From Streptococcus pantholopis (GTDB taxonomy: Bacteria > Bacillota > Bacilli > Lactobacillales > Streptococcaceae), in contig NZ_CP014699.1 of assembly GCF_001642085.1 (NCBI RefSeq), forward strand, positions 248,001-312,000: 64,000 bases of DNA, given 5' to 3'. Positions 30,969 to 39,375 of the stretch are shown here, in pieces. Positions within the stretch are counted from its first letter, which is position 1, and each line of letters begins with the position of its first letter. Below the pieces are notes generated by a model. That model saw nothing but the letters and a program-made list of their open reading frames with translations, made no database searches and was not told where the DNA came from. The position numbers and the translations under genes are program-made.

Positions 30969-31660
30969 ACTGACTGCCATGTAGAAAACTGTTTTGAGAA
31001 AAGGGAACAGGACTGCCTCAAATAGATGTTTTCTCAGCAGCCGGCACTCTTGGGGAGCTCTTTGTTATTTACAGCCTGTGATCTGCTGCCAAAGAGGCGG
31101 AAAAATAAAAGTTTTTGAAGCCCTTCCTTTATCAGTCACCCGGTTTTGCAGTCATAACAGGGCATCACACTCTGATACTTGAAAAATATGGTCAGACCTC
31201 CTAAATTTTTAGCCATGAATCTCCAATATTTATAAGTAGAGTTGTCTTGAATGACTAAAGAAATATAAAACCGGTTGGTTATTCTTTTCCATCTTTCCTG
31301 TCCTTCACTAAAAACAGTTATGATTTTATTTTTACTGGTAGTTTTTTAACTCTCTAAGCAGGCGGTACTGATAAAGGAAAAAAGCAGCAGTACAGGCTGT
31401 TTTACTTAAAAAGCATCTAAGGATGGCGGCCTTAGATGCTTTCTTTTAGCAAAAAGAAGACTGAGGGCTTAAGCCTAACTGAATTTTTAGCTTATCAGCC
31501 AAACTGATAAAGATAAAAGCCCTCTAGCAGGATATTTGATTTCTCAGTCACTTTTTCTTTGCACTGATATGTGCTATAATACGAAAAGTGAGAACAAAAA
31601 AATTGGCAGCAAACCAAACTGCCGGAAGGCTGCAGAGGAAATAACGTTTATGGTGGGAGA
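30969..31660. other. Gene-poor interval after lacG with a terminator and the HAD promoter
   Basis: No convincing gene. AAAGCATCTAAGG-atggcgg-CCTTAGATGCTTTCTTTT (31408-31448) is a strong terminator. TGTGCTATAAT (-10 at 31575-31580, extended type) precedes the HAD gene. The rest shows no repeat of the family found elsewhere in the window. Confidence 0.7.
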
Positions 31661-31662
31661 AA

Positions 31663-32475
31663 ATGATTAAACTGATTGCAATTGATATGGACGGTACCCT
31701 GCTGGATTCTAACAGAGAGCTGCCTGCTGAGAATATTTTGGCTCTTCAAAGAGCAGCTCAGGCGGGGGTTAAGATTGTCTTGTGTACCGGCCGGCCTAAA
31801 TCAGGGGTTGAGCCTTATTTTAATAAACTGGGACTGTCGGATAATGAGTATGTTATCATGAACAATGGCTGTTCTGTCTATCAAACTAAAAATTGGGATT
31901 TGATCGATTATGCTGCTCTGTCTTATCAAGAGCTGAATACTTTGAGTCAGGCCGTTCAGGATTTTCCTGAAGTCTGCCTGACTTTGACCGGTCAGCAAAA
32001 CTACTATGCTGTCGGAGAAACAGTACCTGAGCTTGTACAGTACGATGCCGGTTTGGTCTTTGCTACAGCACAGGCAGCCAGTTTAGATAAGGTTAAAAAG
32101 AGCTCTGAAATCATTTTTCAGGCCATGTATATGGGAGAAAAAAGACAGCTAGATGCATTTCAAAGAGCAGAAGCTCAAAAACTGAGCCGCTTATTTAGTG
32201 CTGTGCGCAGTCAGGATTATATCTTTGAAGCCATGCCTATGGGCGTTACAAAAGGGAAAGCACTTCGGAAACTGAGCCAAAATTTGGGCTTCCGTCCTGA
32301 AGAAGTCATGGCGCTTGGCGATGCCCCTAACGATTTAGAAATGCTGCGCTTTGCCGGAGTCAGTGTCGCTATGGACAATGCCAGCAGGCTGGTTAAAGAG
32401 CACAGCCGCTATCTAACTGACAGCAATGATAAGGCTGGGGTGGCAAAAGCCATCTTTAAGCATGTTTTGTCGTAA
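31663..32475 (+). CDS. Cof-type HAD-IIB sugar-phosphate phosphatase
   Basis: 270 residues. HAD motif I DMDGTLLDSNRELP at residues 8-21, motif II in VLCTGRP, C2-type cap in the middle, and motif IV GDAPNDLEMLRFAGVSVAMDNA near the C-terminus. Cytoplasmic phosphatases of this class act on sugar phosphates or flavin/PLP phosphates; the substrate cannot be told from sequence. Single gene between its own promoter and a terminator. Confidence 0.9.
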   Translation: MIKLIAIDMDGTLLDSNRELPAENILALQRAAQAGVKIVLCTGRPKSGVEPYFNKLGLSDNEYVIMNNGCSVYQTKNWDLIDYAALSYQELNTLSQAVQDFPEVCLTLTGQQNYYAVGETVPELVQYDAGLVFATAQAASLDKVKKSSEIIFQAMYMGEKRQLDAFQRAEAQKLSRLFSAVRSQDYIFEAMPMGVTKGKALRKLSQNLGFRPEEVMALGDAPNDLEMLRFAGVSVAMDNASRLVKEHSRYLTDSNDKAGVAKAIFKHVLS

Positions 32476-32480
32476 TTATT

Positions 32481-32528
32481 AAAAATCTCTTGCCTCTTTC
32501 CTGACAGGAAGAATACAAGAGATTTTTT
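32481..32528 (+). terminator. Terminator after the HAD gene
   Basis: AAAAATCTCTTG ... CAAGAGATTTTTT, with an inner CTTTCCTGACAGGAAG hairpin. Also lies 3' of the converging tetR gene. Confidence 0.88.
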
Positions 32529-32549
32529 AATGATAGGCCTTATACCTCT

Positions 32550-33110
32550 TTAAGGAAGAAAAGGCAAGTTAACAGCTGCTAAATCTTCTTCAGAGACGGT
32601 CATATTGTCTGCAATCCAGTGTTTGAGAACAGAGATAATAGCACTGCTCCAAAAAGAAATCGTATAAGCTACAAAAGGACCGGTTCGTTTAAACCGTTGG
32701 TAGCCCTTAAGGCGTTTGGCTACAATTTTACTCAGAAGTTCTTCGCAGCCCTGTTTAAAAATCAGCCCCAGAATATGAGCCTCTTTTTTGGCTTCCTGAA
32801 GCAGAAAAAGCCAGACCTGATGCCCCTGCGTTTTAAGGTCAAATGCCTTAAGACCGCGCGCTGCCCTGCGGACTACCTGCACTAGGATGTCTTCAAGAAT
32901 ATCTTCCTTAGACTTGTAATTGCGGTAAAAGGCATTGCGGGAAACTCCTGCTTTTTTCACCAATTCTGAAACAGTAATCTGAGACAGCTCCTTGGTTTCC
33001 ATAAAAAATAAAAGGGCGGTTTCAATAGCTTCACGCGTCAAATATCTGTTTTCCTGATTGAACTGACTGAGATTTTTTAAGGAATTAGCTGAGATTTTAC
33101 GTTCAGTCAT
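32550..33110 (-). CDS. TetR/AcrR family transcriptional regulator
   Basis: 186 residues. The N-terminal helix-turn-helix is clear: ITVSELVKKAGVSRNAFYRNYKSKEDIL at about residues 44-71. The C-terminal ligand domain is hydrophobic (WLFLLQEAKKEAHILGLIFKQG) and ends near HWIADNMTVSEEDLAA, resembling the TetR subgroup common in lactobacilli and streptococci whose ligands are mostly unknown. Divergent from the DegV gene, which is a candidate target. Confidence 0.88.
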   Translation of the reverse strand: MTERKISANSLKNLSQFNQENRYLTREAIETALLFFMETKELSQITVSELVKKAGVSRNAFYRNYKSKEDILEDILVQVVRRAARGLKAFDLKTQGHQVWLFLLQEAKKEAHILGLIFKQGCEELLSKIVAKRLKGYQRFKRTGPFVAYTISFWSSAIISVLKHWIADNMTVSEEDLAAVNLPFLP

Positions 33111-33250
33111 GACAAAACCTTTCTAACTGTTACAGCTGACAGTATTTTTAATCATTATGAACTAGTCGATGATATAATTTTATGTAAAGGAGCTCTTTTT
33201 GTCAAATAAAAAGAGATAAAAATTAAAAAATCAGTAAAAGGAGCATGCTT

Positions 33251-34102
33251 ATGTCTTGGAAAATTGTAGCTGACTCTGGCTGTGATTTTAAAACTATTGA
33301 TCAACTGGCAGCGGATACTGAGTTTGAGTGCGTACCGCTGACTATTCAAATTGGCTCAGAAGTGTTTAAAGATGATGAAGGACTGAATATTGATGAGATG
33401 ATGGCAAAGATGTATGCCACACCAAGTTCTGCTACTTCTTCCTGTCCCAGCCCCGATGCTTTCCTGCAGGCTTATTCCGGAGCAGACAATGTGATTGCGA
33501 TTACGATTACGGGCTCTCTGTCCGGCAGTCAAAACAGTGCCCAGCTGGCCAAGGAACTTCTTTTAGAACAGAATCCTCAGGCCAATATCCATGTGATTGA
33601 CTCGCTTTCAGCCGGAGGAGAGATGGATTTAATCATCTTAGAGTTGAACCGTCTGATTAATCAAGGGCTTTCTTTTGACGAAGTTGTTGAACAAATTACC
33701 GCCTATCAGGTTAGAACCCGTCTAATCTTTGTCTTAGCCAAAGTGGATAACTTAGTGAAAAATGGCCGTCTGAATAAGCTGGTCGGCAAAGTCATCGGTT
33801 TTCTCAATATTCGGATGGTTGGCAGAGCCAGCGAAGAAGGCAAGCTTGAACTTCTGCAGAAGGCCAGAGGCCAGAAAAAATCAGCTGAGGCTGTTGTTGA
33901 AGAAATGCTGAAATCCGGCTATGATGGCGGGCGGGTTCTGATTGCCCATGCCCGTAATGAGAAAATCTGCCGTCAGATCAGTGAAAAAATCCACAGCCGC
34001 TTTCCCGAGGCTGAGCTGCAGAGCCAGCCGGCATCCGGCCTGTGCAGCTTCTATGCTGAAGAAGGAGGAATTCTGGTCGGCTATGAAACCGCTCCGTCAT
34101 AA
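33251..34102 (+). CDS. DegV family fatty-acid-binding protein
   Basis: 283 residues from ATG 33251 (MSWKIVADSGCDF); the nearer ATG at 33245 is only one base from AAGGAG. DegV/FakB proteins bind a fatty acid and present it to the kinase FakA. Visible: VADSGCD at the N-terminus, TSCPSPDAFLQAY and ITITGSLSGSQNSAQLA (the lipid headgroup site), and the C-terminal GILVGYE. Which fatty acid it binds is not evident. Confidence 0.92.
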   Translation: MSWKIVADSGCDFKTIDQLAADTEFECVPLTIQIGSEVFKDDEGLNIDEMMAKMYATPSSATSSCPSPDAFLQAYSGADNVIAITITGSLSGSQNSAQLAKELLLEQNPQANIHVIDSLSAGGEMDLIILELNRLINQGLSFDEVVEQITAYQVRTRLIFVLAKVDNLVKNGRLNKLVGKVIGFLNIRMVGRASEEGKLELLQKARGQKKSAEAVVEEMLKSGYDGGRVLIAHARNEKICRQISEKIHSRFPEAELQSQPASGLCSFYAEEGGILVGYETAPS

Positions 34103-34119
34103 GGCTGTTCTGCTGACAA

Positions 34120-34173
34120 TAAAACCAGACCCTGCCCGTAAGTAAAATGCTTACGGGCAGGGTCTGGTTTTTC
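34120..34173. terminator. Very strong terminator after degV
   Basis: AAAACCAGACCCTGCCCGTAAG, a short loop, and its exact complement followed by TTTTT. Stem of about 22 bases; converging 34196-34666 gene ends just beyond. Confidence 0.93.
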
Positions 34174-34195
34174 TATTGATTCTTTGCAGCAGCCA

Positions 34196-34666
34196 TCAAT
34201 TCAGACCAATAGCCGCAAGAGCAGCAGAGACAGCTTCGATACGTTTTTGCAGGGCGGCTTTCCGCTCAGGATTGGAGACAATATTGACAGCATCCTGTGC
34301 AGCGTGCAGATTTTCCAGGGTCTGGTTGGCTTCAGCTGCCGCAACAGCCTTTTCAGCTCCTTCCTGAGCACTGAGTTCGGTCTCAACCGCCTCAATGCGT
34401 TTCTGCAGTGAAGCCTTTGTTTTTTCTTCCTCAACCTTGTCTACCGCTTTCTGAGCAGCTTCCAAATCTTCCTGAGTTTGTTTATCTTCGAGCCGGCTGA
34501 CCAGTTTTTCCGCCTTTTTTTCTGCTGCCATTTTTGTATCTTGACTGGTAAAATTCGCCTGATTGGTGCTGCTGTTATTGCCAAAAACAAGGTAGATCCC
34601 CCCTGCTAAAGCAATCGTAATGATACTCAGAATCAAATAAATCACTTCGCTTTTATTATTTTTCAT
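34196..34666 (-). CDS. Membrane-anchored coiled-coil protein with two internal repeats, function unknown
   Basis: 156 residues from ATG 34666 (MKNNKSEVIYLILSI), chosen for AAAGGAAG upstream. One N-terminal membrane segment (about 8-28, VIYLILSIITIALAGGIYLV), then an external helical part. Two repeats of roughly 45-50 residues end in the same words: AAQKAVDKVEEEKTK..LQKRIEAV and AAQDAVNIVSNPERKAALQKRIEAV. No LPXTG, no lipobox. Such helical repeats occur in several Gram-positive surface proteins, but I do not recognise a named family. Confidence 0.78.
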   Translation of the reverse strand: MKNNKSEVIYLILSIITIALAGGIYLVFGNNSSTNQANFTSQDTKMAAEKKAEKLVSRLEDKQTQEDLEAAQKAVDKVEEEKTKASLQKRIEAVETELSAQEGAEKAVAAAEANQTLENLHAAQDAVNIVSNPERKAALQKRIEAVSAALAAIGLN

Positions 34667-35113
34667 GTGGCTTCCTTTAATCTTAAATGAAATAGCTAGT
34701 TTCATTATAACGTGAAAGGCGAAAAAATAAAACCATTTTAGGCCTAAAATGCGATAAAATCATGGGAAATTACAGAGATTCTAAAATAATGTTAACCAGT
34801 CACGATTATAAAAAGACACTTTAAAACAATAATGACGCTGTCTTTGTATATTAGAAAATTTTTAATGAATGCTGAAACTTTGGGGCTGTTTGTATTGCCC
34901 GCTTACAATTTACTATAGCCGGCTATACCAAGAGAATGGGTCCGGGACAGTAGATGCCGTGTTTTAAAACAAAACGGTTTATGCTATAATGTAAGGCAAT
35001 AACAGATGTTGCCTTGCATTGCAGCATCAATCGAATACGGTCTAAAATCCTACTTTCCTGTTTCATACAGATTTTTAAACGGCCTTTGTATCTTTGTTAA
35101 AGGAGGCAGATAA
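34667..35113. other. Interval with palindromes, promoter and a collapsed repeat unit
   Basis: Contains the perfect palindromes CATTTTAGGCCTAAAATG (34734-34751) and TATAGCCGGCTATA (34914-34927), and an extended -10 promoter TTTATGCTATAAT (TATAAT at 34985-34990). A shortened copy of the intergenic repeat follows at about 35028-35098: a CGGTCTAAAATCC start, the CATACAGATTTTTAAACGGCCTTTGTATCTTTG end, and the interior deleted. The promoter region is duplicated at 37497-37560. Confidence 0.75.
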
Positions 35114-35518
35114 ATGCCTAGGAAAAAGAAAATTAAGCGGCTGCTGATTGGTATTGCTGTCCTTATCGGCATAGGACTAGGAGGTTTTGCTGTGCACCAG
35201 CAGCAAGAAAAGCAAAAGATGATTGAGATAGCAACCAGCAAGGAAGCCAGAAAGGTTTATGAGGATTATTTAAAAAATGAAGATCCGCAAGCATTTACTG
35301 CTAAAGGTTTTATATACTCCTATAAGGTGGATAAAGAGTCTTTAGATTATAATCCAATGGGAGGTTTAATGGTTACAGTAATTATCAATGGAGATGAAGA
35401 AATGGATGTGGGGTTTAATTTGATGGATAATGGAGATGGTACTTATAGTTCGGCATACTATACAAGTTCGCCAAAGTTTTGGCAGACGCAAGAAAAATAT
35501 TACGGAAAGAGTGATTAA
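35114..35518 (+). CDS. DUF1310 family membrane-anchored protein, copy 1; candidate lipase immunity protein
   Basis: 134 residues. Basic start (MPRKKKIKRL), one membrane segment (about 11-28, LIGIAVLIGIGLGGFAV), then an outside domain with the family core YNPMGGLMVTVIIN and DNGDGTYSSAYY. First of six tandem paralogues. An outward-facing anchored domain would fit protection against an extracellular lipase toxin delivered by other cells; that is inference from the intact lipase downstream (38101). The RBS GGAGG directly follows a collapsed repeat unit. Confidence 0.8.
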   Translation: MPRKKKIKRLLIGIAVLIGIGLGGFAVHQQQEKQKMIEIATSKEARKVYEDYLKNEDPQAFTAKGFIYSYKVDKESLDYNPMGGLMVTVIINGDEEMDVGFNLMDNGDGTYSSAYYTSSPKFWQTQEKYYGKSD

Positions 35519-35520
35519 AG

Positions 35521-35582
35521 TTGGCAACAAAGTATATAAATGAAGAAAAACTTCAAATAACTATGAAGGAGGCCGATTTATG
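35521..35582 (+). pseudogene. 5' stub of the lipase gene after DUF1310 copy 1
   Basis: TTG start, reading ATKYINEEKLQITMKEA, matches the first residues of the intact lipase (MAKKYVNEENLQTAMTEY). It then runs into the ribosome site (AAGGAGG) and start of the next DUF1310 gene. Only about 20 codons remain. Confidence 0.78.
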
Positions 35583-35972
35583 CCCAGGAAAAAGAAAGTT
35601 AAGCGCCTACTGTTCAGTATCGCGGCTCTTATCGGTATAGGATTAGGAGGTTTTGCTGTGTATCAGCAGCAAGAAAAACAAAAAATGATTGAAATAGCAA
35701 CCAGTAAGGAAGCTCGCAAAGTTTATGAAGATTATCTAAAAAATAAAGACCAAGCTGCTTTTACTTCTAAAGGAATAATACAATCTTATGAGATTGATGA
35801 GAGTAGTTTAGAATATAATCCCATGGGTGGATTGATGGTAAGAATTGTTTTGAATAAAAAACAGAGTTTAAATGTTGATTTTAATTTGATAGATAATGGG
35901 GATGGTAGTTACCATTCAGCATTCTACACTTACTCACCCGAGCTTAATGATTTATTAGAAGAGAATAACTAG
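35580..35972 (+). CDS. DUF1310 family protein, copy 2
   Basis: 130 residues, same architecture as copy 1: basic start, membrane segment (FSIAALIGIGLGGFAV), external domain with YNPMGGLMVRIVLN. N-terminal 50 residues almost identical to the other copies; the external part has diverged (ending SPELNDLLEENN). Its ribosome site lies in the preceding lipase stub junction. The divergence of only the external part fits selection for different partner specificity. Confidence 0.78.
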   Translation: MPRKKKVKRLLFSIAALIGIGLGGFAVYQQQEKQKMIEIATSKEARKVYEDYLKNKDQAAFTSKGIIQSYEIDESSLEYNPMGGLMVRIVLNKKQSLNVDFNLIDNGDGSYHSAFYTYSPELNDLLEENN

Positions 35973-36044
35973 TGGCAGCAAAATATGTTAATGAAAAAAG
36001 ATTTTTTCATACGGATTTCTTAACGGGCTTTGTATCTTGGTTAA
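35972..36044 (+). pseudogene. 5' stub of the lipase gene after copy 2, fused to a repeat half unit
   Basis: GTG start overlapping the copy-2 stop, reading AAKYVNEKR, then joined to the right end of an intergenic repeat (TTTTTTCATACGGATTTCTTAACGGGC..., about 36001-36040) that supplies the leader of copy 3. Confidence 0.75.
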
Positions 36045-36056
36045 AGGGGGGAGATA

Positions 36057-36455
36057 ATGCCTAGGAAAAAGAAAATTAAGCGGCTGCTGATTGGTATTGC
36101 TGTCCTTATCGGCATAGGCCTAGGAGGTTTTGCTGTGCACCAGCAGCAAGAAAAACAAAAAATGATTGAAATAGCGACCAGTGAGGAAGCTAGGAAGGTT
36201 TATGAGAAGCATATGAAAGCTAATGACCCCAATGCGCTGACTGAAGACGGCATTATTAAGTCTTATGAAATTGATACCAAAACACTCGAATACAATCCAA
36301 TGGGAGGTTTGATGGTCAGAATTTATTTTAATAATGATAAAGAGTTAGATTTTCATTTTGGATTAGTAAAGAATGATGATGGTAGCTACAGTTCTTACGG
36401 TTATACACTTTCCCCTAAGCTTTCTTCATTACTAGAAGAGCAGGTGAATGACTAA
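36057..36455 (+). CDS. DUF1310 family protein, copy 3
   Basis: 132 residues, same layout; external domain reads YNPMGGLMVRIYFN and differs toward the end (LVKNDDGSYSSYGYTLSPK). RBS AAAGGGGGGAG directly after a repeat half junction. The stop overlaps the next broken lipase start. Confidence 0.78.
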   Translation: MPRKKKIKRLLIGIAVLIGIGLGGFAVHQQQEKQKMIEIATSEEARKVYEKHMKANDPNALTEDGIIKSYEIDTKTLEYNPMGGLMVRIYFNNDKELDFHFGLVKNDDGSYSSYGYTLSPKLSSLLEEQVND

Positions 36456-36502
36456 AAAACGTTAGAAAAATTTTAAACAGCTATGAAGGAGGCCAGCTTA
36501 TG
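36448..36502 (+). pseudogene. Degenerate 5' stub of the lipase gene after copy 3
   Basis: ATGACTAAAAAACGTTAG then AAAAATTTTAAACAGCTATGAAGGAGG. It can be aligned with the stub after copy 4 only by small deletions that break the frame, so it is older or more decayed than the others. Confidence 0.68.
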
Positions 36503-36886
36503 GCTAGGAGAGAGAAGCTAAAGCGGCTGCTGACTGGTATCGCTGTCCTTATCGGCATAGGCCTAGGAGGTTTTGCTGTGCACCAGCAGCAAGAAAAACA
36601 AAAAATGATTGAAATAGCGACCAGTGAGGAAGCTAGGAAGGTTTATGTAGCTAAGTTTAGGAGAGAAGATCCTTTCGCCTTTAAAAGCGATGGCATCATA
36701 CAATCTTATGAAATTGATGAGGACAGCTTAGCTTACAATCCTATGGGCGGCTTGATGGTCAGAGTAACTGTCAATCATGATAAAGCAGCCTACATTAACT
36801 TTAATTTAATGGATAATGGAGATGGTACCTACCACTCGGCTTATTTTGGGATATCTTCAAAACTGGGAGATTTACTTGGGTATTAG
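36500..36886 (+). CDS. DUF1310 family protein, copy 4
   Basis: 128 residues; start MARREKLKRLL, membrane segment, external domain with KFRREDPFAFKSDGIIQSYEID and YNPMGGLMVRVTVN. It is closest to copy 6 (KFRREDPSAFKSDGIIQSYEID), which suggests that copy 6 and the lipase next to it descend from a module of this type. Confidence 0.78.
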   Translation: MARREKLKRLLTGIAVLIGIGLGGFAVHQQQEKQKMIEIATSEEARKVYVAKFRREDPFAFKSDGIIQSYEIDEDSLAYNPMGGLMVRVTVNHDKAAYINFNLMDNGDGTYHSAYFGISSKLGDLLGY

Positions 36887-36897
36887 GAGAATAAAAA

Positions 36898-36962
36898 ATG
36901 GCGGAAGAGGAACAGGTTAATGAAGAAAAGCTTCAAACAGCTATGAAGGAGGCTGGTTTATG
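36898..36962 (+). pseudogene. 5' stub of the lipase gene after copy 4
   Basis: ATG, reading AEEEQVNEEKLQTAMKEAG, then the ribosome site and ATG of copy 5. Matches lipase residues about 1-18. Confidence 0.75.
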
Positions 36963-37349
36963 CCTAGGAAAAAGAAATTAAAGCGGCTGCTGGTTGGTAT
37001 AGCTGTCCTTATCGGTATAGGCCTAGGAGCTTTTGATGTGTATCAGCAGCAAGAAAAGCAAAAGATGATTGAAATAGCGACCAGTGAAGAGGCCAAAAAA
37101 GTTTATGAAGATTATCTAAAATATTTAGACGAAAAGGCTTTGACAGCTAAAAGTTTTATTAGCTCTTATCAAATTAGTAAAGAAAGTCTGCAGTATAATC
37201 CCATGGGTGGCTTGATGGTGAAAATTATTATTAACAATGATGAAAATCTATTTATCAATTTTAATCTGATAGAGAATGAAGACGGGACTTATAGTTCAGC
37301 CTATTATGTTGATTCTCCCAGTTTGGTAGACAAGACAGAGGGAAAATAA
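36960..37349 (+). CDS. DUF1310 family protein, copy 5
   Basis: 129 residues. Same layout but GLGAFDVYQQQ at the end of the membrane segment and a divergent outer part (YLDEKALTAKSFISSYQIS, YNPMGGLMVKIIIN). The stop abuts the GTG of the longest lipase stub. Confidence 0.78.
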   Translation: MPRKKKLKRLLVGIAVLIGIGLGAFDVYQQQEKQKMIEIATSEEAKKVYEDYLKYLDEKALTAKSFISSYQISKESLQYNPMGGLMVKIIINNDENLFINFNLIENEDGTYSSAYYVDSPSLVDKTEGK

Positions 37350-37538
37350 GTGGTAAAAAAATACATCAATGAAGAAAGCTTGCAGATAGCAATGACAGAG
37401 TATGAAGATTTGAAAGAAGGTAGAATAGCTTGGAGACCAGATGGAAAGGCTCTGGGCTATGTCTCCAAAGTTTATGACAATGAAAATAGTGCTGGAAATC
37501 CGATACGGTGTTTTAAAACAGAACAGTTTATGCTATAA
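37350..37538 (+). pseudogene. Longer 5' stub of the lipase gene after copy 5, fused to a duplicated promoter
   Basis: GTG start. About 50 codons match the lipase N-terminus (KKYINEESLQIAMTEY ... GYVSKVYDNENSAGNPI versus GFVSKIYDNENGAGEQI). The frame then enters a copy of the array's promoter region (GGTGTTTTAAAACAGAACAG, TATAAT at 37534-37539) and stops. So the lipase was cut after about residue 50 by a duplication or rearrangement that brought in a second promoter. Confidence 0.8.
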
Positions 37539-37692
37539 TGTAAGGGAATAACAGAAGTTGCTTTACCTGATAGCATAAAGTGAACACGGCCTAAGCGCTG
37601 CGGGACAAAGATAAGCCGTCTAAAGTTTGGCAACCTAGCGCCGGCTTCCTATTTTCTCTTTGCGTTTTTCACGGCCTTTGTATCTTTGTTAA
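37526..37692 (+). promoter_or_regulatory. Second promoter and repeat leader of the DUF1310/lipase array
   Basis: Extended -10 TTTATGCTATAATG (TATAAT at 37534-37539), nearly identical to the promoter at 34985. Followed at 37579-37692 by one repeat unit: GAACACGGCCTAAGCGCTGCGG ... CTCTTTGCGTTTTTCACGGCCTTTGTATCTTTG, ending before the AAAGGAGG of copy 6. Confidence 0.75.
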
Positions 37693-37704
37693 AGGAGGCA
37701 GATA

Positions 37705-38097
37705 ATGCCTAGGAAAAAGAAAATTAAGCGCATACTGTTCAGTATCGCAGCTCTTATCGGTATAGGATTAGGAGGTTTTGCTGTGCACCAGCACCAAGAA
37801 AAACAAAAAATGATTGAGATAGCGACTAGCAAGGAAGCCAGAAAGGTTTATGTAGCTAAGTTTAGGAGGGAAGATCCTTCCGCCTTTAAAAGCGATGGAA
37901 TCATACAATCTTATGAAATTGATGAAGACAGTTTAGATTACAATCCAATGGGCGGCTTGATGGTCAGAGTAACTGTCAATCAGAATAAGTCTGCCTTTAT
38001 TAGCTTTAATTTAATGGATAATGGAGATGGTACTTACCACTCGGCTTATTATATTGTGTCCGCCAAGTTAGATGATATGCTGGAAGAAAATAGGTGA
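37705..38097 (+). CDS. DUF1310 family protein, copy 6, paired with the intact lipase
   Basis: 130 residues; basic start, membrane segment (FSIAALIGIGLGGFAV), external domain KSDGIIQSYEID, YNPMGGLMVRVTVN. It lies 3 bases before the only complete lipase gene, so by position it is the cognate immunity candidate. The other five copies would then be orphan immunity genes. Confidence 0.8.
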   Translation: MPRKKKIKRILFSIAALIGIGLGGFAVHQHQEKQKMIEIATSKEARKVYVAKFRREDPSAFKSDGIIQSYEIDEDSLDYNPMGGLMVRVTVNQNKSAFISFNLMDNGDGTYHSAYYIVSAKLDDMLEENR

Positions 38098-38100
38098 TTT

Positions 38101-39375
38101 ATGGCTAAAAAATACGTTAACGAAGAGAATCTGCAGACAGCAATGACGGAATATAATGAAGATTTGTTACTTGGAGGTAGGGTTGAGGATCAATACGACA
38201 GAACTGTCGGCTTTGTCTCTAAAATCTATGACAATGAAAATGGTGCTGGAGAGCAGATTTATGCGGTAGTGCCGACCAAGGCAGAGGTGACCGGCAATCC
38301 GGAAGAGGTTGAAGAGGTGACGGTGCTCTTCCGCGGTTCTACTTCACCGGACAAGGTTTTCATGCAGGGGGCTGATGTCTGGAATGACTGGATTGAAAAC
38401 GATGTTCTGATTGGCTTGCGTATCTGGGGCCAAAATCATCCCAACTATTCGGAAGACTATGATCATGCGACTGCCCAGCTTCAAACGGCGGCCAAGGATT
38501 TAAAGGAGCTGATGGCCCTCTATCCTAATGCCCAGTTCAAGCTATATGCGCATTCGCTGGGCTCTATGCAGGGCCAGTATGCGATAGCGGACCTGCCGGC
38601 AGCTTATCTCAGCCGGATTGAGGGAGCCTATCTCTATAATGCTCCCAATATTTACGGTCTGATGACCAAGCAGCAGAAAAACAATGTGGATCAGATCAAG
38701 GGACGGATTCAGAATTATGTCGATCCCAGGGACTGGATCAGTATGGTGGGCCGCCGGATTGACAAGGGGAGTGCCGAGGCAGTCGGTCAGGTCTTTTATG
38801 TGGATAGCCGTAAGGCAGAGGGGATGGCAGCCCAGCACATGACTTACGGCTATGAGCTAACAGAAGACGGAACGATAAAAACTCTGAATGCCGAACAAGC
38901 CATGGTGCTTGTTCAGGTTGACCAGCTGATGACGGGTTACTACCAGCTGAAAAAGCGTCTGATGGCTAGCGGCGGCGGTCTGGACAGTCAGGAGACCTTC
39001 TTTTTGGACAGTGAGCAGTCCATGATTATCACCTCAGGAATCCATCAGGCTGCCAGCCTGGCGGCAGAAGATGTTAAAGCCTACCGTGATGAGGCGTCTT
39101 CTAAGGCTGAGGAGCTTTATCAAAAAGTCAAAGAAATCCCTTGGTTTGTAACCGAGCTGACAGCTGACGAGGTGCAGGCGGCCTATGAGGAGGCCGGGGT
39201 GACCTATGAGTCGATGGTCGGCAAGACCGAGAGGCATTTTGACAAGAAGGTCAAAAACATGGAGACAGCAGAAACAGTCTTTAGCGATTTAGAGGCAGAT
39301 GTTCAGGCCGGAACAGAAGCAGCACTGGAGGCGGACAGCAGTTTAGCAGGAGAGATAGCATCATGGCAAAAGTAG
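38101..39375 (+). CDS. Lipase-domain type VII effector with C-terminal targeting region (TslA-like)
   Basis: 424 residues. The N-terminal part is an alpha/beta-hydrolase of the class 3 lipase type: oxyanion motif VLFRGST at about residues 75-81, nucleophile Ser152 in YAHSLGS, candidate Asp208 or Asp211 (YVDPRD) and His246 (AAQHMTYG). From about residue 265 the protein is helical and charged, with no signal peptide. S. aureus TslA has this reverse order, toxic lipase first and LXG-like targeting helices last, with two small helical partner proteins. Here two small helical genes follow directly, so I infer the same kind of effector. DUF1310 proteins replace the TilA-type lipoproteins as likely immunity. 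Stop overlaps the next gene. Confidence 0.8.
   Translation: MAKKYVNEENLQTAMTEYNEDLLLGGRVEDQYDRTVGFVSKIYDNENGAGEQIYAVVPTKAEVTGNPEEVEEVTVLFRGSTSPDKVFMQGADVWNDWIENDVLIGLRIWGQNHPNYSEDYDHATAQLQTAAKDLKELMALYPNAQFKLYAHSLGSMQGQYAIADLPAAYLSRIEGAYLYNAPNIYGLMTKQQKNNVDQIKGRIQNYVDPRDWISMVGRRIDKGSAEAVGQVFYVDSRKAEGMAAQHMTYGYELTEDGTIKTLNAEQAMVLVQVDQLMTGYYQLKKRLMASGGGLDSQETFFLDSEQSMIITSGIHQAASLAAEDVKAYRDEASSKAEELYQKVKEIPWFVTELTADEVQAAYEEAGVTYESMVGKTERHFDKKVKNMETAETVFSDLEADVQAGTEAALEADSSLAGEIASWQK

Noticed and set aside
30994..31182. 62-codon frame after lacG
   Set aside because: Basic, cysteine-rich composition without motif, no good ribosome site; the interval looks non-coding.
34201..34434. 77-codon minus-strand frame
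   Set aside because: Alternative frame within the membrane coiled-coil gene at 34196-34666.
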